Shown one piece after another: positions 21,660-33,150 of a DNA stretch of 64,000 bases. The notes under the pieces are model-generated. The model was not told where the DNA came from and ran no database searches. It saw only the letters and a program-made list of their open reading frames with translations. Every line of letters starts with the position of its first letter. The stretch's first letter is position 1. Both the position numbers and the translations under genes were made by a program. Source of the stretch: Vitis vinifera (Eukaryota; Streptophyta; Magnoliopsida; Vitales; Vitaceae). The stretch is taken from the NCBI RefSeq assembly GCF_030704535.1, contig NC_081817.1, positions 24,491,001 to 24,555,000 of the forward strand, read 5' to 3'.

Positions 21660-22065
21660 CCAAGAAATTTCAATGGTCTGCGAAATTTCGCAGCCCAAAA
21701 TAGCCCCCTGCGAAAATGGCCCTCCGCTGCGAAATAAATTTCGCAGCCCAACACCCTCCTCTGCGAAAATTTTCGCAGCTGCGAAACCACCTCTTGGCAC
21801 TCGTGTGCCATTTCGCAGCACAGTAACTCCATTTCGCAGCTGCGAAATGGCTGCGAAATCCCCAAAGCGTTAAATTTTCAATTTTCGCAGCGATAGCCTC
21901 ATTTCGCAGGGTGTTTCGCAGCTGCGAAACACCCCTTTGGCACTCGTGTGCCATTTCGCAGCACAGTAACCCAATTTCGCAGCTGCGAAATGGGCTGCGA
22001 AAAGGGCCCTCCTCTGCGAAAATGCCCTTTTGTTGCGAAATCCACCCTCGGCTGCGAAAATTAAA
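21660..22065 (+). repeat. TTTCGCAGCTGCGAAA palindrome and hairpin array after integrase
   Basis: The perfect palindrome occurs near 21773, 21833, 21914 and 21976 among many half-sites. TGGCACTCGTGTGCCA recurs near 21796 and 21936. Order and spacing match the reverse complement of the array in the gag-only element (14170-15400), so the array is a shared lineage feature between integrase and the third ORF. Confidence 0.85.
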
Positions 22066-22419
22066 ACGACTTTTAGCATTCAGTTTTTAAACGGTATAAA
22101 TTCCAAATTTCTAATAAAACCGGTCATTTGAACTTTAAATAGTACCAGAGAAGACCCAAAAACAGAGCAACCTTCCATCTTCTCCCTCTCGCCTGAACCT
22201 CAGCCGCGCGCACCTCCGCCCATCTCCGCCGGCCCGCCATGGCAAGAACCCGAGGAGCTAAGTCCTCCCCCCCGTCAAGCCGTACGAGGGTTTCATCAAA
22301 GACCCCTGTCCAAGGCTCCACATCCGAGCCTCCGCGACCACCGCGCGTCCCACCTCCAGTTGAGGGCGCACCAATGAGCCCTCCGGTCAGGCGCTATCAT
22401 ACACGGGCGAGTAGCCAGC

Positions 22420-25400
22420 TGTAGACCCTCAATTTTGTCCCTTTAGCACATGTCTTTAAAATTCATTTTCAATGCTCCACAATAGTTCCTTGGTGGCCCA
22501 TGGCTACTCATACCACTTACCTTTTTCTGAGTCACCTCGGAGATTTTGGTTGAGGGATTATTTGATCCCTTATTGTGACCCTTGGCAGCCCTAACTTAGA
22601 CTTAGGCTTTTCTTGTTTTTTTAGGATAGCTTTTAGATACACTTAGCCCATTAGGCACTACCCTAGGCCCACTTAGTCTCACCTTAGGCCCGTTTAGGCA
22701 CACTAGGCCTACGAAGACTTTTATTTTATTTTATTTTATTTTATTTATTTATTTATCTATTTTGTTTTTAATTTTAATTTTATGATTATCATTCACTTTT
22801 TATTGGTTATCTTCCTCTTTATATTATTTTCCTTAACTTATTTATTTATTTATTATTTTTACCATTTTTTAATTTATTTACTTATTTATCTATACATGCA
22901 ATTATTTAACTTCAAAAATTTCATGTTTTTTGCAAGGAAACTTACCATTGGAGTTTAAGGAAGATGGGACTCTCCTTGGAAGGTTTTGGAGGGGAATTTG
23001 AAATTGGGAAGATTGCTTTTGATTGGAGGATTTAAAAAAAGAAGAGAAGAAGAAAGGAAGGAGGAGAATTTTCCTTTTTGGAAACAAATTTAGGTCTTGA
23101 GGGGTGATATATATAGGTGAGAAAAGGAAAAGAATAGGGAGATTTTTTTGGGGGCAGAGCACACGGAATTTTGAAAAAAAGCAAGGGACTTCGAACGGAG
23201 ATCGTGCTGTCATTTAATCATCAAGAGAGGATTTTCTCTTTGACTTCAAAGGTTAGTTTTCTATATAGTACTTTTATTTAGCTTAATTCTTTAGTTTAAA
23301 TAATCATATCGAATAAAGTTTGTATTTTTAATCCCAATTAGTTTGATTTTAACTTGTTTTTTAGTTTAAATGTATTTTGTTGATTTTAATTCTTAAGTTT
23401 AAATAATTGTATTGAATAAAGTTTGTATTTTTAATCCCAATTAGTTTGATTTCAATTCATTTTTAATCTAAATGCATTAGTTGATTTTAATTCTTAAGTT
23501 TAAATAATTGTATTGAATAAAGTTTGTATTTTTAATCCCAATTAGTTTGATTTCAATTCATTTTTAATTTAAATGCATTAGTTGATCTTAATTCTTTGTT
23601 TTAAATAATCACGTTAAATAAAGTTTGTATTTTTAATCCCAATTAATTTGATTTCAATTCGTTTTTTAGTTTAAATGTATTTTGTTGATCTTAATTCTTT
23701 AGTTTAAATAATCATATCGAATAAAGTTTGTATTTTTAATCCCGATTAGTTTGATTTTAATTTGTTTTTTAGTTTAAATGTATTTTGTTGATCTTAATTC
23801 TTGACTTTAAATAATCACGTTAAATAAAGTTTATGTTTTTAATCTCAATTAGTTTGATTCCAATTCGTTTTTAGTTTAAATACATTTTATTGATCTTAAT
23901 TCTTAAGTTTAAATAATCATATCGAATAAAGTTTGTATTTTTAATCCCAATTAGTTTGATTTTAACTTGTTTTTTAGTTTAAATGTATTTTGTTGATTTT
24001 AATTCTTAAGTTTAAATAATTGTATTGAATAAAGTTTGTATTTTTAATCCCAATTAGTTTGATTTCAATTCATTTTTAATTTAAATGCATTAGTTGATCT
24101 TAATTCTTTGTTTTAAATAATCACGTTAAATAAAGTTTGTATTTTTAATCTCAATTAGTTTGATTTCAATTCGTTCTTAGTTTAAATACATTTTGTTGAT
24201 CTTAATTCTTAAGTTTAAATAATCATATCGAATAAATTTTGTATTTTTAATCCCAATTAATTTGATTTTAATTTGTTTTTAGTTTAAATGTATTTTGTTG
24301 ATTTTAATTCTTTACTTTAAATAATCACGTTAAATAAAGTTTGTGTTTTTAATCTCAATTAGTTTGATTTCAATTCGTTTTTAGTTTAAATACATTAGTT
24401 GATCTTAATTCTTAAGTTTAAATAATTATGTTAGATAAAGTTCATGTTTTTAATCCCAAAATAGTTTATTTTTAATTTATTTGTTAGTTTAAATATGTAT
24501 GTGATTTTAATTTATTAGTTTAAATAATCATGTTAGATAAAATTTATATTTTTTTAATTCTAAATTAGTTCAGTTTTAACCTATCTTTTAGTTTAAGTAT
24601 ATTTGTGATTTTAATTCATTAGTTTAAATAATCTTGTTAGATAAAGTTCATATTTGAAATTCCGATTTAGTTTAGCTTTTATTTATTTTTAATTTGGATG
24701 TGTTTGTAATTGTAATTTAGTAGTTTAATTAATCTTATTAAATAAAGTTCATGTTTTTAATTACAATTTAATTTAGTTTTAATTTGTTCTCCACTTGTAT
24801 GTGTTTGTGATTTGAATACATTAGTTTAATTAATCCCGTTAGATAAAGTTTAATCTTGATTTAATTTATTTTTTTAGTCTAGAGGCATTTATGTGTTTAG
24901 TTAATCTTATGTTAATTATGGATCGTTATTCTCAATTTATGCGCTTCTTGAATCCTTGTTGCTAATTCTTGATGGATATTTCATTAGCTTATTTGATCTA
25001 AATATTAATAATTTATTGCTTTGATAGTTTCCTTTTTGTTCAAAGGCCATTGGAAAATCATGAAGATTGGCCTCTACCATCACCATTATCATTTTTGTTA
25101 ATTACTAAAAAAAAATTTTTACTTTGAGGTTTCATTTTTGTTTTGTTGGGTATTTTATTTTTTATATTTTATTTTTTCCAAATTAATTCCTTTTATTTTA
25201 AAATAAAATACTTTTCTAAAAAAAAAATCATTTTAAAAATCTATTTCAAAAACTCATTTAGAGTCCTCAGGATCAAAATCTCTTTTTTTTTATTATTTAA
25301 AAATAATATGCAACCATATCTTGTTCGGTTTGCATCCTTCTCGGTTTTCAACAAAAATTTTGGTTTTGAACAAAAACACGAATCAAAGCTTGTGGTCCCA

Positions 25401-26296
25401 AATAATGGGATGATTCTGGGCTAAATTCGTGTATATCAATTGGGGAATTGGTGAAACCCCTACATAAGAAAATCTTTTCAAAAATTATTTTTGTTGCCAT
25501 TTTTGTCACTTGTTGAAATTATGTCTATCTTTTTAGGAATTGTATATAAGATGTGTGTGATAATTAATGTTTTCATATACTTTGATAATTTTTGTTATGC
25601 TAATTAGATAACAAGCATGCTAGGGTTTCTTTATTTTATTATTATCTAATCCCTCATGTCTTATGGGAGCGCATTGTAAGTTATTTATGCTATCCAGGTA
25701 CGCCCCCCCTATCGCCTACTTTCTAAATTTTGTAAATAATCGTGTCACTATGAAGTATGCATATATTTGATAATCCTTAGGTGTTTAGATGTATGTTTGA
25801 TTCACTATGATTAAATACATGTTGTGTGTTATACTTCTATACTAACTCTGATGTTTTATGATAGCGCTTGAGAAGCGGTCCGGGTACGCATCCTAACCTT
25901 TTTTTTATGGCAATTTGATCTTGTTTAGCATGCAAATTTTTTGAAATCACCTAGCCTACTTAGGTATCCATAATTAACCGATTAATTGTCATATTCCCCT
26001 TAACTTAATTAGTAGAGACCTCTTTAGGGCTTAGAGGGGTGCTACCTCCTAGAGGTACCTTCCCAATAAGTAACCTGATCCCCAGACCAAGACTTGGGTT
26101 TTCAAAGACACGCTTTTCCAAAAATTATGGAGTCATTTTTTTTAGGGTTTTATTTCTTGTTTTATTTTCCCTTCAAAAATAAAAATAAAATAAGTGGCGA
26201 CTCCAACTTTTTTTCAAAAAATCAAATTTTCACAAATAAATAAAAAGCGAGTCTCGCCGATCGAGTGGGGACGCACGTGAAAAATGCGGGTACACA
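22420..26296 (+). mobile_element. Solo LTR (3.88 kb) of a Tat/Ogre-like gypsy element
   Basis: The insert starts TGTAGACCCTCAATTTTGTC, ends GGGTACACA and is flanked by CCAGC (22415-22419, 26297-26301). It has no second LTR, internal domain or element ORF. Its right end carries GTGGCGACTCC and CGAGTGGGGACGC strings that I associate with long LTRs of Tat/Ogre gypsy elements; this family call is recall only. The simplest reading is a solo LTR left by recombination between two LTRs. Short ORFs at 22902-23213 and 25143-25424 are AT-rich chance frames. Confidence 0.82.
23270..24890. repeat. Tandem array, ~102-bp unit, about 15-16 degenerate copies
   Basis: The landmark aataaagttTGTatttttaa recurs near 23312, 23415, 23516, 23616, 23720, 23823, 23924, 24027, 24127, 24229 and 24331, then more degenerate copies to about 24845. 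Early units fall into variant types by the bases before the landmark (catatcg, ttgtattg, cacgtt). The array sits inside the solo LTR. Confidence 0.85.
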
Positions 26297-27439
26297 CCAG
26301 CCACCCAAGAAGAAAGCTAAGGTATCTGAGCCCACGTTAATTGATTTATCAGAGCCAGAAGAGCCAGCTATAGAGCCTCAGCCGTCTCCGCCATCTCGTC
26401 CAGCTTCAAGGTCTCGGCCGTCTCAGCCGTCTCAACCGTCTCAGCCAGCTTCAAGGTCTCGGCCGTCTCGGCCGTCTCAGCCGTCTCAGCCAGCTTCAGG
26501 GTCTCGGCCGTCTCGGCCGTCTCAGCCGTCTCAACCAGCTTTAGAGCCTCAGCCGTCTCGGCCGCCGCCTACAGATTCTCAGATCCCCTCCGGCATGACT
26601 CCTGAGATGATTATCAAGCGCCCCATGCTCACTCAGCCGCCCATAGAGGGTAATTTAGACTGCAGGGCTAGGCCTTTCCACTCTGAGCTCTGTTTTGACG
26701 TGGCCGCTTTCAGACTTCAGCCCCAGCTCAGGGACTCCTTCCATCTGCTCCAGAGGTATCATATGGAACAATTGCTTACTCCAAGGGATTTCTTTTATCC
26801 CCGTGTGGCAATGGATTTTTATCAATCCATGACCACACACCATGTCCGAGATCCTATTGTCATCCACTTCACCATAGACGGACGTCATGGTATTCTAGGA
26901 GCTAGGCACATAGCAGAGACATTGCGCATTCCCTACGAGCCAGCTAGGCCAGAGGATTATCGAGTATGGACTAATCCTTCCCCGAGCGACATAGTTCGTA
27001 TTCTGTCCAGAGGGGCATCCACAGGCCAGTATCTACAGAGGAAGGAGCTCCCTCCTAGCATGTTTTTCATAGATGCTCTTCTCCTGCCACACCACGGCCT
27101 CCCTCTGCTTCTCCTGCCACACCACAGCCTTCCCCTGTTTTTTCAGCCACATCACAGCCCTCCTCTTCAGCAGAGCCGAGGACTACCATATCCATTTCCG
27201 AGTACAGAGCTCTATGTCACACTTTGCAGACATTGACCACTTCACAGAGCACTCTTACTCAGGAGATGACAGCTCTTCGTGCTCATCAGGAGCAAATTAT
27301 TGCTACTCAGACTCAGCATAATGCCATTCTGAGGCAGATTCAGAGCCATCTGGGTATTCCATTAGCTCCTCAGCACCAGATGCCTGCCCCCTTAGAGCCC
27401 ACAGAACCGACTCCAGGAGACACAGAGACATCCACTTGA

Positions 27440-28812
27440 GCCATTATCTTCACATCATCATCACCCATCTACTTGATCATTTCCATAGTTTACTTTATGT
27501 ATTTTCTTTATGCACTTTCTTATTATAGTAGCACTTGCAATCCCATGCTTTTGTTATGATATATTTTGGGATTGGTTGTATTACTTGTTATCATCTTTAA
27601 TGTACTTTCATGAAGTAATACAACTCTATCATTTTTTTGCATACTCTTGGTATTATTTTATTTTTATTCCTCTACTCATATCTATTTTCTTTTTGAAACA
27701 TGTGGTTTCTCCTTATCTACTCAAATTACATCCACTCAGGAGGCACCACTTCCTCCCTGTAATTTCAATCGCTCATACCACATTGAGGACAATGCTCAGC
27801 TTGGTTGGGGGGAGACAGTTGAGGAAGGAAGTTTTTTATTATTATTATTGTTAATACTAAATTTTTTGGTAATTTAGGTTACTTTTGTTTAATTTTAAAA
27901 TTTTTCTCTATGGTTGTTAAAGATAATTTCTCAAAAATAAAATAGGATAAGTCGAGTTTTAACTTAATTATTTAAGTCTTTGAGTTTGTTTTATGCTTTC
28001 AAAGTTAAAGCTCTCTTTGATTTTGAACTTATTTCTTCCATTTCAAGCTTTACACACACAGTGCACATTAGATCCCGGATATATGATGTAAAACTTTCTC
28101 ACCTTCTAAGCTTAGGAAAATTTTGACTTGGTTCATTACTTAACCTCTTTTTAATAGTGTTGGGACACCTCAAAAAGACCAATGAGTCTTAGAAAAAGAA
28201 AAAGAGAAAAAGAAAAAGGAAAAGTGAAAAAGAAAAAGAAAAAGAGAATAAGCTTCTATTCTTTCCTTGAAACCTAAGCATGATCCGAATGGGTGGCGAA
28301 AGCCTTTAAAACCCGATGCCCTAAACCTTGATTGGTTGGGAGTCATCGATCCTCTGCTTGCTACATAGGTGAATTGGTTAAAGTTTAGTGAGTAAAAAGA
28401 ATTGTGAATAAGAAGGTGCGTTCCTAACCTATTAAGAGTTGGTTAATTTTGCCTTTGTTCGAGAAAAGCTTAGGTTGGAGGGTGAGGATAGTTGTATATA
28501 CTATATCCGGAGCCTAATCTCGTTAACACTTAGCTCATTATGGAAGAGTTTGATTTGGAACCTTGAGAGTAGAGATCTTTTGATACTTAATTGCATAATC
28601 TCCACTCTTTGTACTTTTTGTTTAAGTTTTAGCTTTGACAGCTCCTATTGCATTTTGAATCTTCATATCTTTAGTTCACCATGTGAGATGTGTTTTGATA
28701 TCGGTCATGCCACTCAATTATTTTTTTGGAATGATTTGCATGACCTCTTTTATGTTTACTACTTTGTTTGCTTAGTTTTTCTCTCCTTAATTGCTAAGGG
28801 ACTAGCAATATG
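27440..28812 (+). other. 3' non-coding region of Athila-like element
   Basis: No gene is seen. It contains a second polypurine-like tract (27801-27816), a (GAAAAA)-like purine run (28193-28252) and segments mirrored in the gag-only element. The ORFs at 27510-27854 and 28439-28864 are low-complexity and run into the LTR. Confidence 0.6.
27801..27816 (+). other. Internal second polypurine-like tract
   Basis: TTGGTTGGGGGGAGAC shares its 12-base core with the true tract at 28815-28826. The gag-only element has the same core at the equivalent place (13585-13596, minus strand). Confidence 0.55.
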
Positions 28813-28813
28813 T

Positions 28814-28826
28814 CGGTTGGGGGGAG
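28814..28826 (+). other. Polypurine tract of Athila-like element
   Basis: CGGTTGGGGGGAG ends directly at the first base of the 3' LTR, the expected plus-strand primer position. Confidence 0.88.
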
Positions 28827-30477
28827 TGATTACTACTCAAAAAGGGCTATTTGATAGCTTGTAATTAAATCTTTTAAACACTTTTGAGTAGTAATTATTT
28901 CCCTTTAACCCAATTAACATATTAAGGACCTTTGCAATCCCTTCTAATCACTTTCTGTAAGTTTTGGTGTTTTTGTTAGTAATTTGATCACCAAAGCAAT
29001 CCAAGATGGAGGAGAGTTATTTGGAATCCATGGTAAAGCAATGGAAAGCTCAGGAACATGAAGAATCAGAGCTTTGAAGCCTTAAAGTCCTTTACCATAA
29101 CCAATCCGGAATGCAAGGAGGAGAAGTAAAGAGAGAATCTACCTTGAAGCATTCTTGATGACAGTCAGTTTAGCCACTTTTGGAGTACTTCCTAAAGTCC
29201 AATTTATGCATGCTTTATGTCGTTTCGAAGATCGGGAAGTCAACAATCCAATGCTTCAAACGGTTCACAAATCAGAGTTGAAATGAATAAGTTAGAGCCA
29301 ATGGAAGCAGATCACTCCAAGCTGAAGGCCAATTTCGCAGGGCTGCGAAATCAGCCTTCGGCTGCGAAATGATTTCGCAACCATCTTGTTCGTCTGCGAA
29401 ATTTCGCAGCCATTTTGTGTGCCTGCGAAATTCTCCTGAGTGCTTCCAGATATTTGCGACCAACGTTTTTTGTTATTTTGCCTCAGATATTTGTTGTCTA
29501 AATCCCAATTCTCTCCTTGTAATCCACCAATTAGATGATTCCTTAGTTGTTAAGCAAGGATACAAGGGTAAACAACCTGTTATATATTGTTTTGTAATTT
29601 TCATTTTAAAAACGTCGGGGAACTTTCTCCAGAGACGAACTTTTGTAAATTTGACACTTAGTGAAATACGAAGTATCTTTTGCTTTCTTTTTCTCTCTAC
29701 TATTTTCTATTTTCTTAGTAGCCAAACATCCTTGGAGGATGAAATCCCCAAGGATGAGAGGCTAAAACCTTTTAGTTTCTTGAAGTAATGGATGCCATGT
29801 GAAGCTCCCGTGTCAGGATGGAGATTTCCAAGCCATGAATGTAAGTAGCTGAGCGTCATAAATGTTTTCATTCAAAGTAAAGTTTTTAATCCCTCTGACT
29901 TGCTTTGAATGGCCAATACTTGATAACCTTTTGGTCTCAGTGGATTCTTATTGTTAGATCCACTGACGTTCATTAGTTATTTCCTACGAGCCATTGTATT
30001 GCAAGTCGAGGAGATGACCTATATCATTAAAAGAGCATTTATGAGGTTCAGCTACCCTTTTTGTAAGTTTTCAAGGACTAAAACTCAGTTGTTAAACACA
30101 TACCGGTTCGGGAAGTAAGCATCACCTGAGTTGCTTCCCCAACTCGAGGTGAAAAGTTCCAAAATCTCCATTTTTACACAGTGAGTTAAGCATGGCTATC
30201 CAAAGCTTTGAGAAATTTCTTTTTCCATCTTTTAACCTATTTTCATGTTAGTTTAATTTACAACACCTTCATCTTTTTATGTTTTCATCTTAACCTAATT
30301 TTTATTAAGAAAAGTTCACTCCATCCTCCGAACTTCACCAGTTAAAGTAAAAACCCTTCCCAGTGTTCGATCCTAGAGCCACTATGCTATAGTAGCTTTG
30401 CTACTTTAGTGTAAGAACCTTAGGTATAAATTTTGTTGATACCCTTACATGCCAAGCTACCAAGAGTCGGGTTATCA
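28827..30477 (+). repeat. 3' LTR of Athila-like element (1651 bp)
   Basis: It matches 5252-6940 with scattered substitutions, mostly in the first 600 bp, and carries a single 19-bp unit where the 5' LTR has three. It is followed by the GTTGT duplication and resumed copia integrase. Confidence 0.95.
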
Positions 30478-31449
30478 GTTGTTTTTATTGATGATTATTC
30501 TCGTTATAGTTGGATTTTTCCTATGAAATCTCGTTCTGAAATTTTACCAATATATTGCAATTTTGCAAAAATGGTTGAAACTCAATTCTCCAAACGTATC
30601 AAAACCTTTCGATATGATAATGCTCTTGAATATACTCAATATGCGTTTCAAGCTCTGTTACATTCCTATGGCACTATACATCATTTAACTTGTCCAGGTA
30701 CCTCTCAGCAAAATGGTCGAGCCGAAAGAAAACTTCGTCATATTCTTGACACTGTTCGTGCTCTACTTCTTTCTGCCAAAGTTCCTGCCTCATTTTGGGG
30801 TGAAGCTAGTCTTCATGCTGTTCATGCAATTAACCGCATTCCAAGTGCTGTCATCCATAATCAGACTCCGTATGAGCGTCTCTTTGGGTCACCCCCTGAC
30901 TATCATCACCTTCGCTCATTTGGATCTGCTTGTTTCGTTCTTCTTCAGCCTCATGAGCACAACAAACTTGAGCCTCGATCTAGACTCTGTTGTTTCCTTG
31001 GTTATGGCGAAACTCAAAAGGGGTAGAAGTGTTATGATCCTGTCTCTCATCGTCTTTGTGTTTCTCGTAATGTTGTCTTTTGGGAACACCGATTGTTTGT
31101 TGAACTCTCTCACTTTCGTTCTTCCTTGACTAACTCCTCTGTTTTAGAAATCTTTCCAGATGAGTCTCTTGTTCCTTTTACAAATACTTTTGATCCTCCT
31201 TTGGATTTCTCTCCAGATATCTTTGATGCTTCTCCTAGACAGGTTGCAGATGAACAGATTGATGACGAGCTACCCCACCTTGAGCCTGGGTCCCCTGCTC
31301 CTACTCTGCCTGAAGATCCTCCATAAGACATTCCACCTCGCCATTCAACCCGGGTAAGATCCATTCCTCCACACCTACTTGACTATCATTGTTACACTGC
31401 CTTTGCTACACTTCACGAGCCTCAAACCTATCGTGAGGCCTCTACTGAC
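30478..31449 (+). pseudogene. Copia integrase, 3' part, and linker
   Basis: Sequence resumes with FIDDYSRYSW. The second acidic residue is in FRYDNALEY, where TDNGGE is usual, and the third is E in SQQNGRAERKLRH. The C-terminal part (FGSACFVLLQPHEHNKLEPRS, FLGYGETQKG) runs to a stop near 31024-31026. A Pro/Asp/Ser-rich linker between integrase and RT follows (31093-31326) in a shifted frame, ending at a TAA. Confidence 0.85.
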
Positions 31450-32959
31450 CCTTTATGACATATTGCAATGAAAGAGGAACTTGATGCATTAACCAAAAAC
31501 CATACTTGGGACCTGGTTACTCTCCCTCCTGGACAGTCTCTGGTTGGTTGTAACTGGATCTATAAGATCAAGACTCGCTCTGATGGATCCGTTGAGCGCT
31601 ACAAGGCTCGTCTTGTTGCCAAAGGTTTTACATAGGAGTATGGGATTGATTATGAAGAGACTTTTGCTCCAGTTGCTCGTATCTCATCTGTTCGTGCTCT
31701 CTTAGCTGTTGCTGCTGCTCGTAAATGGGATTTTTTTCAGATGGATGTTAAAATGCCTTCCTTAATGGGGATCTGAGTGAAGAAGTCTATATGCAACCTC
31801 CTCCTGGTCTCTCTGTTGAATCAAACAAGGTTTGTCATCTTCGACGTGCACTTTATGGTCTTAAACAAGCCCCACGAGCTTGGTTTGCCAAGTTCAACTC
31901 CACTATTTTTCGCTTGGGTTACACTGCCAGTCCGTATGATTCTGCCTTATTTCTTCGTCGTACTGATAAAGACACTATTTTGCTTCTTCTATATGTGGAT
32001 GATATGATCATAACTGGTGATGACCTTAGTGGCATTCAAGAACTCAAGGATTTTCTCAGTCAACAGTTTGAGATGAAATATCTTTGACATCTCAGCTATT
32101 TCTTGGGTCTTGAAATTACTCATTCCACAGATGGTCTTTATATTACTCAAGCCAAGTATGCTTCTGACCTGTTGTCTCAAGCTGAACTCACTGACAGCAA
32201 GACTGTTGACACTCCAGTTGAACTTAATGCGCATCTGACACCCTCCGGGGGGGGGGGGGGGGGGGGGGGAAACCATTGTCTAATCCTTCTCTTTACAGAT
32301 GATTGGTTGGCAGCTTAGTTTATCTCACAGTTACTCGTCCAGACATCTCCTATGTTGTTCATCAGGTGAGCCAGTATCTGTCTGCTCCACGATCAACTCA
32401 CTATGCTGCTGTTCTGCGCATTCTTCGATACCTGAAGGGTACCCTTTTTCATGGCCTTTTCTACTCAGCTCAGTCTCCTCTTGTACTCCGTGCATTCTTT
32501 GATGTTGATTGGGCAGGAGATCTTACTGATCGCAGGTCCACTACAGGTTATTGCTTCCTCCTTGGTTCTTCTTTGATTTCTTGGAGAAGTAAGAAACAAA
32601 CTTTTGTGGCCCGCTCCAGTACTGAAGCAGAATATCATGCCCTTGCTGATACCACATTTGAGCTACTTTAGCTAAGATGGATTCTTAAGGATTTGGGTGT
32701 GTCCACCTCCTCTGCTACTCCTCTTTATTGTGACAACCAGAGTGCCATTCATATTGCTCACAATGATGTCTTTCATGAACAGACTAAACACATCGAGATT
32801 GATTGTCATTTTATCCGTTATCATCTTGTCCATGGTGCTCTTAAGCTTTTCTCCGTCTCCTCCAAAGATCAACTTGCAGATATCTTCACCAAGTCACTTC
32901 CTAAGAGACGCACTCGTGATTTAGTTGACAACCTTAAGTTGGTCTTACATCCATCTTGA
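31450..32959 (+). pseudogene. Copia reverse transcriptase and RNase H, broken
   Basis: RT is recognised by W-DLVTLPPG, YKARLVAKGF, QMDVK, ALYGLKQAPRAWF and the catalytic LLLYVDD (31992-32003). Lesions include a TAG after the GFT motif near 31633, a frame change near 31750, a TGA near 32087, a run of 23 G at 32247-32269 that shifts the frame, and a TAG near 32669. RNase H reads on from about 32480 ([36 protein letters not shown]) and ends at 32959. Confidence 0.9.
32247..32269 (+). repeat. Poly(G) tract, 23 G
   Basis: An uninterrupted run of 23 G lies in the RT to RNase H connection, where the family has a short Gly-Gly stretch. It shifts the frame. Its length may be unreliable in assemblies. 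Confidence 0.9.
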
Positions 32960-32972
32960 ATTTGAAGGGGGC

Positions 32973-33145
32973 TGTTAATGTATATTATGTTATGGGCTTT
33001 AGGCCCAGTTAGGTTACTTGTATAGTACACTTTACTTGTACCGCACACATATTACTTGTACCACACACATATGCCTCCTATATAAATGCACTGATGTATA
33101 TTCTTTGATGAAGGAATAGAATACAATCATTCAGTATTTCTAACA
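32973..33145 (+). repeat. 3' LTR of copia element
   Basis: It is preceded by the purine tract gaaggggg (32964-32971). It differs from the 5' LTR at three positions, in ACC(G/A)CAC, CTC(T/C)TAT and AAA(G/T)GCA. GAAAC follows at 33146-33150. Confidence 0.95.
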
Positions 33146-33150
33146 GAAAC

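Larger units (their letters stand above)
22239..27439 (+). pseudogene. Third ORF of Athila-like element (env-position), interrupted
   Basis: Coding parts are 22239-22419 and 26297-27439. The first has a Pro/Ser/Arg-rich start (MARTRGAKSSPPSS). A solo LTR interrupts it; across the insertion the frame is preserved, and the second part opens with a basic PPKKKAKV stretch. Then comes a low-complexity Ser/Pro/Gln/Arg block (about 26380-26580) and a globular region (FHSELCFDVAAF, LLTPRDFFYPRVAMDFY) resembling the putative plant transposon protein domain found downstream of Athila pol. A frameshift lies between about 27070 and 27224; the last part has Gln-rich heptads (EQIIATQTQHNAIL). Athila ORFs here are often called env-like, but I see no signal peptide or membrane segment. 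Confidence 0.75.
5252..30477 (+). mobile_element. Athila-like Ty3/gypsy LTR retrotransposon with two nested insertions
   Basis: LTRs at 5252-6940 and 28827-30477 both start TGATTACTACTC and end GGGTTATCA. The flanking duplication GTTGT (5247-5251, 30478-30482) is the copia target. The order is gag, protease, RT, RNase H, integrase, then a third ORF, with an Asp-tRNA primer site, as in the Athila lineage of Ty3/gypsy. The RT box reads FMDD. Subtracting the insertions at 10358-19066 and 22420-26296 with their target duplications leaves about 12.6 kb, a normal Athila size. LTRs differ at about 13 positions plus one 38-bp length difference by eye. Frameshifts and stops make it non-functional. Confidence 0.93.
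2793..33145 (+). mobile_element. Ty1/copia LTR retrotransposon, split by nested insertions
   Basis: Two 173-bp LTRs (2793-2965 and 32973-33145) bound the element. Each starts TG and ends CA, and both are flanked by the 5-bp duplication GAAAC (2788-2792 and 33146-33150). A primer-binding site complementary to initiator Met-tRNA follows the 5' LTR and a purine tract precedes the 3' LTR. The order gag, protease, integrase, reverse transcriptase, RNase H is the copia order. Removing the inserted Athila-like element (5252-30477 plus one TSD) leaves about 5.1 kb, normal for copia. The LTRs differ at 3 positions by eye. The frame holds several stops and a frameshift at a G run, so the copy is dead. 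Confidence 0.95.

Noticed and set aside
23270..24890. A CRISPR-like array
   Set aside because: Units are directly contiguous ~102-bp repeats without unique spacers, in a plant LTR.
25143..25424. A 93-codon gene in the solo LTR
   Set aside because: Phe/Lys/Ile-rich translation of AT-rich DNA without domain or start context.
26265..26296. ATG at 26265 as the start of the third ORF
   Set aside because: That ATG lies in the solo LTR; the true upstream part is 22239-22419.
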